Of a DNA stretch of 64,000 nucleotides, positions 11,669 to 22,027 are shown one piece after another. Under the pieces are notes generated by a model that searched no databases, was not told where the DNA came from, and saw nothing but the letters and a program-made list of their open reading frames with translations. This stretch comes from Aquanectria penicillioides. Its lineage: Eukaryota; Ascomycota; Sordariomycetes; Hypocreales; Nectriaceae. The stretch lies in NCBI GenBank assembly GCA_003415625.1, contig PYIU01000002.1, positions 7,502,001 through 7,566,000 of the forward strand. The letters are read 5' to 3'. Position numbers and translations under genes: made by a program. Positions within the stretch are counted from its first letter, which is position 1. Every line of letters begins with the position of its first letter.

Positions 11669-13299
11669 AATTACAGAGTCACTCCAAGTTCTGCATGTGG
11701 AGGATATGATACGAGGGCAGCTTGTTCAAGAATTTTGTAGAAATCTATCTGTATCAGGTAGTTGAGTTTTATCAATACTATCCAATTCGTGTCTCTCTAA
11801 GACATTAGATTTCTGCTAGAAGACACACGTTTGTATTGCTGGGTACAGCATAATATTCGGAATCGTAGCGACTGGTTATTTTCTCCATCCCCTCCTTCCA
11901 TCGTCCACGAGGTAATAGTCTTACCTGATTCACTATGAGCAAAAGGCACACTCAGACAGCCGAGGTCGGTGTTTCGCTTGAAATCGAACCGAACCTATTG
12001 CAGGACCCAGTATAATAGCGGCACATGACATACCGGTCCCCCAGATATCACTGCTTACATCCGTATGTTCAGGCGGGATCAGCCTTTTAGCATACGAATA
12101 CGCGGAAATTGCCCCGTGCAGTGTAGAGTTCGTATTACTGTTAAATTCGCATGCCAAGGCCCCGACAAGCCGGTCGAACCCTTTCTGACGTTGAGGTGTA
12201 TGTATGTACTCTGTACCCATCTCGTTCACAGGTGGAATCGATATAGGTCCTTGGACCTAAAGAGGCAATATCATGGTCAAGGACTTAGAAACAAGACCCT
12301 TGCATACTGCATAATGTCTAGGATCGGGGGAATACCGATATGCCAAGCCTCGACCAATTCACTGACCTGATACCCCAGCCCTGTTAGCTCGGTCGTATCG
12401 TAGTCAACGTGTACCCAAATTCAACAAGAACAAGCCAAGCAGCGTTGCCTAGATTCATCCATTCCACCCGAAGCCTCGTGAACAAGTTGGTCAACATTGT
12501 TTTTATGCTGTTGCCAATCCAAAGCTTGTACAAGTTCTCATAGAGAACGGTTATATAGATTTTTTTCAATTTAGTGTAGGCAATGTAGAGAATTATCCTA
12601 GTTTAGATGAGAGGAAGAAAAGTTTAGCGCAATCAGGGAAACAAGGTCTCATCGTTCATGATTTGAGCTTGAATTCTTCGTCTACTAGTCGCAGAAGCGT
12701 CTTCGCGATTGTCCTGTATCCTTGCTGCAATCATCACTTATGATGCGGGGAACCCCGCAAACCCCGCTGTCAGCGGAAAGAAGAACTAAAACCACATGCA
12801 GACGAAAGCGAGGTGACATGCAATCCATGTTGCATCCAGTTCCATGTTTGAGTCTAGTTTTTGGTTCAGCTTTCTCCTTTTGGGTAGTTCATTTTTGTTT
12901 CTCACACACATGTATGCGAGTCGTTACTTAATGTGGCAATTCCATAGTCGTCTCGACATTAGGTCAAGGCGCATTCCCAGCTTGACCACCTCTAGGACAT
13001 TCGCCCGCCTTTGATTCTCACTCGCTTGATATTAGCCCGACACACCACAATTCCGATGCAAGATGCCTCGTCTGGACAAGTAGGATAAGTATAACACATG
13101 GCCCACTGTCCGTGGTTCATTCCACAGAATATAAGTCGAGTTGATTTCGTTCACTCGAGTTTTCCCAGTCCGGAATTAGTCTTTGCCCTCGTTCTTTGAT
13201 ACGATCTTCGTTTGGCTTGGCTTAATACAACCCTCGGTAACTTTTTCGCTCTTCAATGAGCTGATATTTGGCGATACCGAAGAGTTTCAACAAGCCAAG
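11669..13299. other. Intergenic, no supported gene
   Basis: About 1.6 kb without a convincing gene. A minus-strand frame at 11933-12229 is open for 98 codons but matches no family I recognise. Around 12740-12770 there is GC-rich sequence with CCGCAA and CCGCT about 9 bp apart, a weak echo of the arrays found at 18.6 and 22 kb. Confidence 0.4.
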
Positions 13300-15786
13300 A
13301 TGATTTCGTCTTTTCTTCTGATCGCTGTCCCCCTTGTACTTTCGGGGTTGGTGCGCATTAGCGCAGCCTTAGGCGCGCAACAAGTTATTGAAGTCGATTC
13401 CAATCTCATCACAGGGAAATTCAAGAATTTGCAGGGAACAAACAATGCTGTTGCTCGTAGGAATCCAAAAGCTTCATCCATGTTTATAAGCTGTAATGCT
13501 AACATTGATAACTTTTAGCAACGGATAGTAATCTCATAGATCAATTCGATAATCAATATCCCGAAATTCAGCAGTACTGGAAGGACAGTGCTGTCGAACA
13601 TGTCTGCATATGTAAGACTTATCTCAGGCATATCAACGAGTTATTATATGATACTATATCTAATTTTTACATTACTAGATTCTTTCCCGAACGTGTTCCT
13701 CGGGGTTGGTAAAAATGGCAGTGCTGGGGATCCGTACAATTTGAAAAATTACAATTTTACAAATGTTAGTGTCTCCAATTGGAGTCGAGCCATCGACGTG
13801 CTAATCTAGGTAATTAGGCTGATTCAAGGGTCAGATTTGTCGTGAATGGGGGTGCCAAGGTTAGCAATTCTTACTTTTTTACCTTTCATTTGCCCTGACC
13901 GTCATGTGTAGGCTTCTGCTCAGTTTGAAGAGGGTGGCTCCTTCAACAAGGCCGAGTATACACTTGAACAGATGGAAGGAATCGGGTATACGATCACAGA
14001 TCGTTACGTGTAAACAAGGATCATCCCACTAAACGTTATCGATTGCATTGCTAAATCTTATAGGAACGGTGCCCACGACTCTGGCTTCAAAGATGCCATT
14101 GAATTATGGGACTTTTACCCAGAAGCAGACAAGGTAGATACCACTGACCACCATGCAAGGTTAACGGCGTTCTAACAACAAAAAAGCTGTATACATCCAG
14201 TTCCGACAGTTATTCTCAAGATTTAGAATACTACTCAGCATTTTCTAGAGGCGTAGCAAACGCCAGCAGCAAGGCTGGCGTTGGAGCTTGGGGTTTCAAG
14301 CGAATGTGGACTCCTTTAGCAAACTATACCTTACCCGACCCTTGGAAAACCAAGTTTTTCATCGACGTTGTGAATAACAATGTCCCCATCAAGGCGGCAA
14401 CTTTTCACTGGGATTGTCAGTTTTTCTTAATCTTCAAAGGAACACTGTCGCTGACTTTCAGCAGCCACGTCTCTCAGCTGGGATCCATATGACATAGTAA
14501 GAGCAACAAAGCAATTTCGAGAGCTCTATCTCGTTCCAGCTGGCTTGTCTGACTTACCTATATGGATCACCGAGGTACACCAAAATACACTGGATTTCGA
14601 GCGACTACTGATACCTTGACTCAGCACAATCACAGTCCGCTGAACATTTTGCCTAATAGTGCATCCTCACTTTCTTCTTATTGGGACCCAGCTTCGTTCG
14701 CCGCTTGGGTGACTGCGGTTGTATGCTATTTACCTCATAAAACTATTCGATATTGACTCATCTGATAACTTTTCTGTAGGCGATGTACGGACAAGATGCT
14801 GATGTTGAGCAAGTGTGGAGCTGGCCTGGTATTGGCTACGGCGGATATGGATATGGCAATGCTTATTTTGTACGTGACCCGACGGATATATTCATTGCAT
14901 GAATCTTTGAAATGACCATTTCTTTCTAGCAAGCCTGGTATAACAAAACCACGAAGGGCGATATCCCACTCAATGCTGGCAGGGCGTGGATGCTATCTGG
15001 TCAATTGGTAACCCAAACGCCTGAGCGTCTCAAAGTCATTGGTTCCTCTAGCAACGGATTTATCGCTCTTGCCGGAGTGTCTTCGGACAGGAGCACAGTT
15101 CAAGTGATGCTGAACAATTACCAGGTCGACTATCCCATGTTGAAGGGTGTGTTTCCATTCTCGGTATAGAATTTGCGAGTGCCACTAACCGTTTTGCAGA
15201 GATAACCGCGAATTTTGTAGGTATTGTTCAATCTTGCTACACTTTCGGCTTCTAAATGGCTGCAGATTCCAAATATGAATACCTCGGAAAAGTGCACAGC
15301 GCAACCAGTTCTTCAATCAAATGGGCGTAAGTGGATTGATTATTTCAAACATTTTGATGAACAGCTCGTGACCTAATGAATAGTTTACAATGGAGAACAA
15401 GGATGCTTTATTATCGAAGGAGCCTCCGATATGTGTAAGTGTCTGCCTCAATTCTACAGTAAATCTACTAAAACGCTTAGTCGGTATGTTTGCTTTTACA
15501 CAACCCACCATACGGTCCAATACTGCCACAGCATACACACTCAACATTGTCAACTTGCCTTGGGGAAGAACGCCAAATGGTACGCTACTATTCAGCGAGT
15601 AGGGGGTGGCCAAACACACCAAATATATAAGACCTTGACAGGGAAAGGAAACAACATAAGTAAGCATATCCAAGTATCCGACCGGGATAAAGCCAGCGAC
15701 ATAATTCTAACCAGTTTATTTCAGAGTTGTCACTGAAATTCCCACCAAATGCCCAAGATCTTGTTACTATCGTGCTTTTAAACTAA
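13300..15786 (+). CDS. Secreted GH39-like (clan GH-A) glycoside hydrolase homolog, many introns
   Basis: In-phase exons: 13300-13456, 13519-13611, 13679-13764, 13818-13859, 13912-14009, 14064-14133, 14187-14415, 14462-14574, 14625-14720, 14780-14869, 14930-15146, 15200-15216, 15266-15326, 15384-15434, then 15481 onward and a last exon from 15725. An N-terminal hydrophobic signal peptide is present (MISSFLLIAVPLVLSG). Family-like blocks follow the TIM barrel: NYNFTN-ADSRVRFVVNGGAK, FFIDVVNNNVPIKAATFHW, PIWITE (putative nucleophile strand), VTAVAMYGQDADVEQVWSW, and a C-terminal beta region ending LSLKFPPNAQDL. The strand that normally carries WNEP reads ELWDFYPEAD, so the usual acid/base Glu position is altered. 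The reading frame breaks at the G4 run 15562-15565; one extra G would restore the family-like frame through 15659. Substrate unknown. Coding-like sequence continues to 16028. Confidence 0.6.
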
Positions 15787-16305
15787 ACCATACATAGCCC
15801 TCACTTGTCGAAGAAGGCTATATCGAAGCGCAGCAGACAGATGGTGGTATTGGTGAGCTTTGGGTGTATACGAGCTTGTATGGATCCCAAAGCTTCTTAG
15901 GAATTCCAACAGCACGCGGCTTCAATCAAGCGCAGCTCAAAATTTCCATTCAAGCATCAGATAAGGTCCAAGCAATGGAAATGAAGTGCAAAATACACAA
16001 TTTCTATCATACCTCATTACCCGACTAGTTATCCAACGCAACTAAGTAACACATATTTCTACATGATCCTCATGAAATATCCTTTCCTAGACTCAAATAA
16101 TGTGTGGATACTTGCTTTACTTGACAGCATGGTCGGAATGGCATTAGTCTAAGCGTCATGACCATTAACAAGGGGCGTCGCCCAAGCTCATGGTGTTTTC
16201 ATGTGGGGTCAGGTGGATAAGACCCGCTGGTGCCGAGGCAAATAAATAGTGGCCATTGCAATCTTTCATTGCTGCCAATTTCACTCAGCTTTATACGTTT
16301 CCATC

Positions 16306-17430
16306 ATGACAGGAAACAAGATACTGCTTACTGGTGCCACCGGCTACATTGGTGGGACCGTGCTTCACCATCTGGTCCGATCTACAGAGCCCAGCCTTCG
16401 GAACATCACATTGGGTCTTGTAGTCCGACAAGGGACCCAAGCTCAAAAGCTTAAGGACACATACGGAGATCGTGTTGACCCAATACTGTGGACTGGGCTG
16501 AGTGATGTCGAATTCATCGTCGAGACGGCCTCTCAATACGACATCGTCATCAACACAGGTTCTGGCTTCAATTCCAACGGCGCTCGGGCCTTCGTCGACG
16601 GACTAGCTCGACGTCTCGGTACCGAAAATCCTATTCCCTGGATGATTAACATTGCTGGCTGTACAAACCTATCGGACCGGCCAATCACAGACAAGGCCTA
16701 CCCGGACAGGGAATGGGATGATGCAGATGGTGAGGCTATTTATGAATTTCTGAAGAGCGAGGATAAGAAATCGCCGTATTTCCAGCGGACTGCCGAAGTT
16801 GCTGTCCTCACGGCGTCCGAAGAAACCGGGGTTCCCGCGGTGAGCATCAATGCGCCCATCATTTTTGGTGAAGGAACAGGCCTATTCAACAGGCAAGGTC
16901 TTGCTATCCCGACGAGCATGCGTTACGTTGTGCAACATGGGTATGGCTACAAGTTGAACGAAACAGCAAACTTCGATTGGGTTCACATTAAGGATCTGGC
17001 CGATCTCTATGTTCTGATAGTCCGCGCAATCATCGAGAGAGAAGACCGTGGTGTGGGATTTATTCCATCTGGAAAGAAGGGCATCATCTTCCCTGCCGTT
17101 GGGAGAGTGTTGCGTACAGAGGTGATGCAGCGATGCCTCGATGCTGCCTTTGAGGATGGAGTGCTTCCTCGAGAAAATACGCCCAAGGAGAAGGAAATTC
17201 GCCTGGTTGGGTTACAGGAGATTGCAGACCAAACAATGGGCGGGGTAGCGCAGTTTGCCGAACTGGCGATTGCTGGCCACAAGGCTATGAAAGGCACAAT
17301 GGCGAGGAAGCTTTTTGGATGGAATCCCACTCATCTTGAAGACGCTTGGCAGAAGGATTTCAGTGACGAGTTGGCTGCTCTAAAGGGAGGGAAGCGTGGA
17401 GTCACATTCAAAAGCTGTGTCGGAAACTAG
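16306..17430 (+). CDS. NmrA/epimerase-like atypical short-chain dehydrogenase
   Basis: Intronless, 374 residues. The ATG at 16306 is chosen because it starts directly before the Rossmann fold, and a TATA-like AATAAATAG lies about 65 bp upstream. TGATGYIGG (residues 9-17) is the dinucleotide-binding GxxGxxG of extended SDR proteins. Downstream the segment WMINIAGCTNLSD takes the place of the active-site strand, and NFDWVHIKDLADLYVLIV is typical of epimerase/NmrA-like fungal proteins. A canonical YxxxK is not obvious (YFQRTAEVAVL in the expected region), so it may be a sensor-like or non-classical reductase. No clear partner gene is next to it. Confidence 0.8.
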   Translation: MTGNKILLTGATGYIGGTVLHHLVRSTEPSLRNITLGLVVRQGTQAQKLKDTYGDRVDPILWTGLSDVEFIVETASQYDIVINTGSGFNSNGARAFVDGLARRLGTENPIPWMINIAGCTNLSDRPITDKAYPDREWDDADGEAIYEFLKSEDKKSPYFQRTAEVAVLTASEETGVPAVSINAPIIFGEGTGLFNRQGLAIPTSMRYVVQHGYGYKLNETANFDWVHIKDLADLYVLIVRAIIEREDRGVGFIPSGKKGIIFPAVGRVLRTEVMQRCLDAAFEDGVLPRENTPKEKEIRLVGLQEIADQTMGGVAQFAELAIAGHKAMKGTMARKLFGWNPTHLEDAWQKDFSDELAALKGGKRGVTFKSCVGN

Positions 17431-18581
17431 CGCCTGTCCACTATGTCTCATGCGAAGTTCCGTCTAGTCTGTTGCCTTTCACGTTATAAAAATATAGCTC
17501 TGTTTCTGAGGTGCGTGCCACTTTAATTGCATTATAAAACCATGCCATGCCATTGCAGTGCCTACTGTTCATCCTTCGACTTCAAGCGAGGTTTGATGCC
17601 AGTACATGACCTTTCTTGTCCCTCCCATGGCCCTTGAGATGGCAGTCCGCGCTATCACAGTTTGCGCCAAAATCAGAGGATAGATGGACACAGGGGCATT
17701 GGAAGCAAACACGTTCGAGACGATGTGCATAAATCGTGCCGGCGGCTTAGATTTTGATAGAAGCTACACTTTAGTCAAGCACACTAGCCACGCCCGCTAT
17801 AAACGGCAAGGCTTATTAGGCTCCGTGAACCACGCACTACTCAACAATGCTTGAGACTACAGGCTAAATACAAACGAAGCCGAGGTCCGAATCCGGGACA
17901 CCCGCCTGCAGCTAATTTGATGACCAAACGCCACGAAGAAGCACCGAGTTAGTTCTAGACCGGGCTTAATCCAAAAATGGCTTGTTGGTGCTGCCAAGGC
18001 TGTTTTCCGACTCCTGATTCCCCGTTTCCTTGTTTCCCGTCGTCCCAAACCTCTCGCCAAGACCCCAATCCCGCAGCCATCGCAATCAATCCCTTGCGAA
18101 AGCCGCATAGTCTAAAATATACGGACCGCAACGCAGAGCACCAGTAGAACTTCATGGTTTTCTTCTACTTTGGCCAAGACCAGACGCCATGGGCTCGTGG
18201 CAACTATCACTTGTCCTTGGTGTGAGGCTCCACCCAGAACCGAATACCCTGCGCCGTCTACTCTCTTGTACCAAAAGGCTCTTGCATAAAACTGCGCGCT
18301 TGCTGCTTGTTTTATTTTCTTGTTAGTGTAGTATCAAATAGGTAGATTCATGACATTAATTGTAATCTCTTCACTGTACCATTCGTGAACTGCATATTAG
18401 AAAGCGATGAGGTATTTATGTAGAGGAGTCAGGAAGGGTATTTCATCATTTGACTGCTTGTTCGATGGAGACAGCTCGTTGTGCTATAGCATCCAAGTTA
18501 CAAATATGGCTATAGGGTAAGTATCGTGGTGTGTGCCAGCTCATAGCTTCTTACCTGTTGGGCTGGTCACGTGCAGTGATC
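17431..18581. other. Intergenic, nothing recognised
   Basis: About 1.15 kb between the NmrA-like gene and the CCGCAR array. Only short unconvincing ORFs on both strands and AT-rich stretches near 18300-18500; no RNA gene or repeat recognised. Confidence 0.4.
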
Positions 18582-18635
18582 CCGCAGTCTTCTCCTCGAC
18601 CGCAGATCTCCGCAAATGTCCGCAGACTTCCGCAA
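18582..18635 (+). promoter_or_regulatory. Helically phased CCGCAR array upstream of Zn2Cys6 gene
   Basis: CCGCAG at 18582 and 18600, CCGCAA at 18610, CCGCAG at 18620 and CCGCAA at 18630: the last four start exactly 10 bp apart, placing them on one face of the helix. The array ends 20 bp before the ATG of the Zn2Cys6 regulator. A second array of the same unit lies upstream of the convergent dehydrogenase (21955-22027). A cooperative protein-binding site, possibly autoregulatory, is inferred. Confidence 0.5.
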
Positions 18636-18655
18636 CCTCCGGGCACTTGTTCAAA

Positions 18656-20625
18656 ATGCAGCCAGAGGCCGACCATGCCAGATATGCTCGCTCAGCTTGT
18701 CTCCCGTGTCGGAGAAGCAAAAGGCGTTGTGATAAAAAGGTCCCAGTCTGTGATCTCTGCAAAAAGAAGGATATTGATTGTCACTATCCCTCTCGCCGAG
18801 ATAGAAACCAGACTCCTCTGACAGGCTCTGCGGGTGTGGCTCGGATAGCCGATGATCCTGCTGCCCTAAACTATTCGCAATACGGCGAAGAAACATCATC
18901 ACCGTCTCATTTTGGAGAATTTGATACTAATGCCGTTTACTTTCTCGCACCACGCATTTTCCAGCAGACACGACTCGATATCCCACGCCCCAATGTTCCC
19001 ACCTCGGCTGGCGTTGCTGCTCTGCTGGGCGATGCCTCCTCGATGCGAACAACGGTAGTCAACTATTTCAGGACGATTCACAGATGGCTGCCCATCATAT
19101 CAAAACACAACTTTTTCTCCTCACTACTTAACCCCCTCGCGAATCGACGGACAGAGCTACATCTTATTGCTTTGTGTATGAAGCTTTCGTCAACAAGTCC
19201 CTCGGAACACAGTGGCGATGGTACCGCCAAAACAGAGTTATACCGCGTCGTCAAAAGATTTCATCAAGACCTAGAGACAAGTGGCCCACTGTCTATCCAT
19301 GCACTTCAAGCAGGGGTCCTGATCGCTCTCTACGAGCTGGGCCAGGCCATCTACCCAGCAGCATATCTGAGCGTAGGGGCATGTGCGAGATATGGGGTCG
19401 CCCTAGGAATTAACAAATTCGCCAGGACTTGGGAAGGCGAGGGCGAACATCCACGGCCCTGGGTTGAAGTCGAAGAGATGAGAAGAGTTTGGTGGGCGGT
19501 ACTGATGCTTGACCGGTAAGTTTTGAAGGTTGACGAGCCTATAATTCTCCAACTTGGGCTATCAAGAAGCGAATGTTGATGCTCAAACCCGACCTGCACA
19601 GATTCCTAAGCCTCAGCAATCCCTCGAGACCCTTGTCTACCGAAGACCCGACTTTTGATACCTACCTTCCAGTGGATGATACGTCATGGAATGAAAACGT
19701 AAGATTAGACTGCCACTACGTAAACTTGAACTATTGTGGACTTTAACTAATCACTGTCGGGAGAAATAGACAGCAATTCTGGAAGATGTTGTTACAATAT
19801 CAACCGGATTTACACTCAAAATGGGCAACTTCGCCAGGCTCGCACAAGCTACATATTTGAACAGTCAAGCGCTGCGATCAATCTCTTCAACAAACACAGA
19901 AGGGGGCATGATTGATCAAGATCAAACGGCACAACTGAGACGAACACTCTTGTCTCTTGTTCATGCTGCCGATAGTGAGACTGCGATCCGCAAATTGGAA
20001 TTCTGTGCTCAGTCTGAATTCAGCTTCAGGTAAACATAACCCGAGACATGACAACGGTGAATTAGTGGGAGGCTATCTGACAGTTTGAAAGTACAATTTT
20101 ATTGCTTCAAGAGCATCAATTACAAGAAAAACGCACCCATTCGCCAGGTAAAGAGACAAAACCGCCGTTTGATGGGCTCTGGGATGAGACTCGTAATGCC
20201 CTGGATCGATTATCATTTGCGGCCAAATCATACAATCTGTCTTGTCCTAATAATCCCGAAGCGTGCGATAATGTGCCCATCTTTCTTATCCATGCCATGT
20301 ACCAGGTGTCTGGCATTTTTCTCACGATAAGCAATGGTGTGATGGTCGAGGAAGTTAAGGATAAGGTAGAGAAGGTCAAGCAATTGCTTCGGTTGATTGA
20401 TTCGAGATGGCGGCTTGCTGGTACGTCATGAATCGGGCGAACACATGGACACGTGGAGACTAATTCAATTGTGTAGGAATCTATTTGAAAATATTAGAAG
20501 CTCAGGAAGTCACGGCATCCTCGGAGGCTATCAGAAGCATACGTGGCATTTTCACAGGTGATGAAAATGCGTCCTCCACGACTGAAGATTCAGTCCTGTT
20601 TGATACAGGTCCAATGCATATCTAG
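18656..20625 (+). CDS. Zn2Cys6 fungal transcription factor
   Basis: Exons 18656-19515, 19602-19698, 19770-20029, 20092-20420 and 20477-20625 join in phase to 564 residues. 18656 is the first ATG in the frame. Zinc cluster Cys15, 18, 25, 32, 35, 42 (ACLPCRRSKRRCDKK ... CDLCKKKDIDC). The middle homology region is clear: VNYFRTIHRWLPIISKHNFF, ALCMKLSSTS, VGACARYGVALGINK, VEEMRRVWWAVLMLDR, then FLSLSNPSRPLSTEDPTFDT. For the fourth exon the acceptor at 20091 is needed to reach the frame STILLLQEHQ...MYQVSGIF. The gene ends in a TAG (20623-20625) shared with the stop of the opposite dehydrogenase, and a CCGCAR array sits directly upstream, so the regulator and dehydrogenase are probably one regulatory unit (inference). 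Confidence 0.88.
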
Positions 20626-21651
20626 AAGGGAATGCTTGTGCCGTCATGGTTAAAGAAGCTCCCAGCATCTTCAATGGTTAGGCCGTTCAGGACCTTCATG
20701 CATCCGGCAGCCGAGTCTTCGATGGAAAGGTTCTCGAGATCAGGCTTGTATGTCTCGACCCACTCAGTAATCGCATTTCCAATTTCGGTAGCAGAAATCC
20801 AACCTGGAGATTCTCTCGTGAGTATACTGAAACTTTTCTAGAAGTGCTAGGCGAATGAGGTTTTATGCAAAGACCTACCAGGGTGGATGATAGCAAGGGT
20901 AACCCCGTCGGCTTTCAGAATAGGGCTCCATTTACGAGCCAACCTATGCAACATTAGTCCATGATAGGTGAATTCGAGCCCAGTAGATGGGTATTTATTT
21001 TTCTAATTTTAACTGACATGTTGAGAGCAGCTCTGGCAACGGAATATCCGTTTGCGAGGTTGGGCAGATAGGCGGCATTTTGTACCGAACCAAGACCGGA
21101 GGAGACGACAAGGATTCTCTTTGCGTTGCCCTTGCGCAATAGTGGAAGGAATTCTCGCACCAAGAGAAGTGGTGCCGTGACAGTAAAGTTCAGCTCAGAT
21201 GTGAACGCTTCGATTTCCCCGCAGAGTTGTTAGGGTAAGGGCAAAGTGATAGCTAGTGGACCAGGCGAGCTTACAAGTCGTTAAACGTCTTCAGACCGTT
21301 GTAATCTACTCCAGCGTTGCTGATGAGATGATCCAGCCCCTCGGGAAGAAGTTGTTCGGCCTTCTCCGCGGCGGCACGGATGCTCTCCTGCTTCGAAACA
21401 TCCATGTCGACAAGGATGAGCTGGCCACGCTTGTCTTGAGCCTTGAGCTCCTGGAGTCCAGATGAACTGGATGTATTCCTAGCAGTGGCAATGACAGTGT
21501 TCGCCTCGTTTTTCAGCTGCCAATCCCAGTAAGCCATGTGTCTCTAGGGTTGTGGGCTTTAATGATGACCCAAGATGAAGAAACTGACCAGTTCGCCGAC
21601 GAAGCCCAGGCCAAGGCCACGGCTAGCTCCAGTGATCAAATAAGAAGGCAT
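20622..21651 (-). CDS. Short-chain dehydrogenase/reductase, one splice acceptor abnormal
   Basis: Minus-strand exons 21651-21589, 21516-21275, about 21200-21018, 20943-20879 and 20803-20622. The start MPSYLITGASRGLGLGFVGEL carries the classical TGxxxGxG cofactor motif; NAG is present (HLISNAGVDYN), as are a serine-containing strand (RILVVSSGLGSV) and Y-x-x-x-R in GYSVARAALNM, where the usual YxxxK lysine is Arg. The end is GSFFNHDGTSIPF. The acceptor of intron 2 is odd: after a good branch CTAAC the expected AG reads GG (TCTGCGG), and the only nearby AG (before CGTTCACATC) puts the next exon out of frame. It may be a splice-site lesion, a sequence error or a non-canonical intron. Likely an NAD(P)H-dependent oxidoreductase; substrate unknown. 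Convergent with, and overlapping by 4 bp, the Zn2Cys6 gene. Confidence 0.7.
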
Positions 21652-21954
21652 TGTTTTGAAAATGAGATATCTCAAATTTTAAGAAGTAAAGTGTGTCAAT
21701 CAAGAGTGAAGAATGTTCTGGTTTTGTGTTCCGGAGGTGTTGAATGGTGAGTTGATAGTTAGCATGTGGAAGGACCACAACGTCCCTTTATACTTGCGAA
21801 GAACAACAATTAATTTGTAAACGGCCCAATATCCAACCCGAATTCTTTCTTTATCGCCGGCATCTTCGGCGATACTCATCAACCTTGGAGGACGCCGTAG
21901 CTAGTTTTTGCGATTAACACCTCGAAGTGGAACCTGCGCAACTTCGGGATGGGG

Positions 21955-22027
21955 CCGCAAACCCGCAACTGTCCGCAAACCACCGCAACAGCCCGCGAAT
22001 GACCGCAATAACCGCACAACTCCGCTT
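21955..22027 (+). promoter_or_regulatory. Helically phased CCGCAA array upstream of the dehydrogenase
   Basis: CCGCAA starts at 21955, 21963, 21973, 21983, CCGCGA at 21993, CCGCAA at 22003, CCGCAC at 22012 and CCGCTT at 22022. Five successive copies are exactly 10 bp apart. The array lies 300-375 bp upstream of the dehydrogenase ATG (21651, minus) and repeats the unit found before the convergent Zn2Cys6 gene. The base order relative to the two genes is opposite. No coding function is seen. Confidence 0.5.

Noticed and set aside
11933..12229. 98-codon minus-strand frame
   Set aside because: It reads somewhat protein-like but no motif, start context or neighbouring exon supports a gene.
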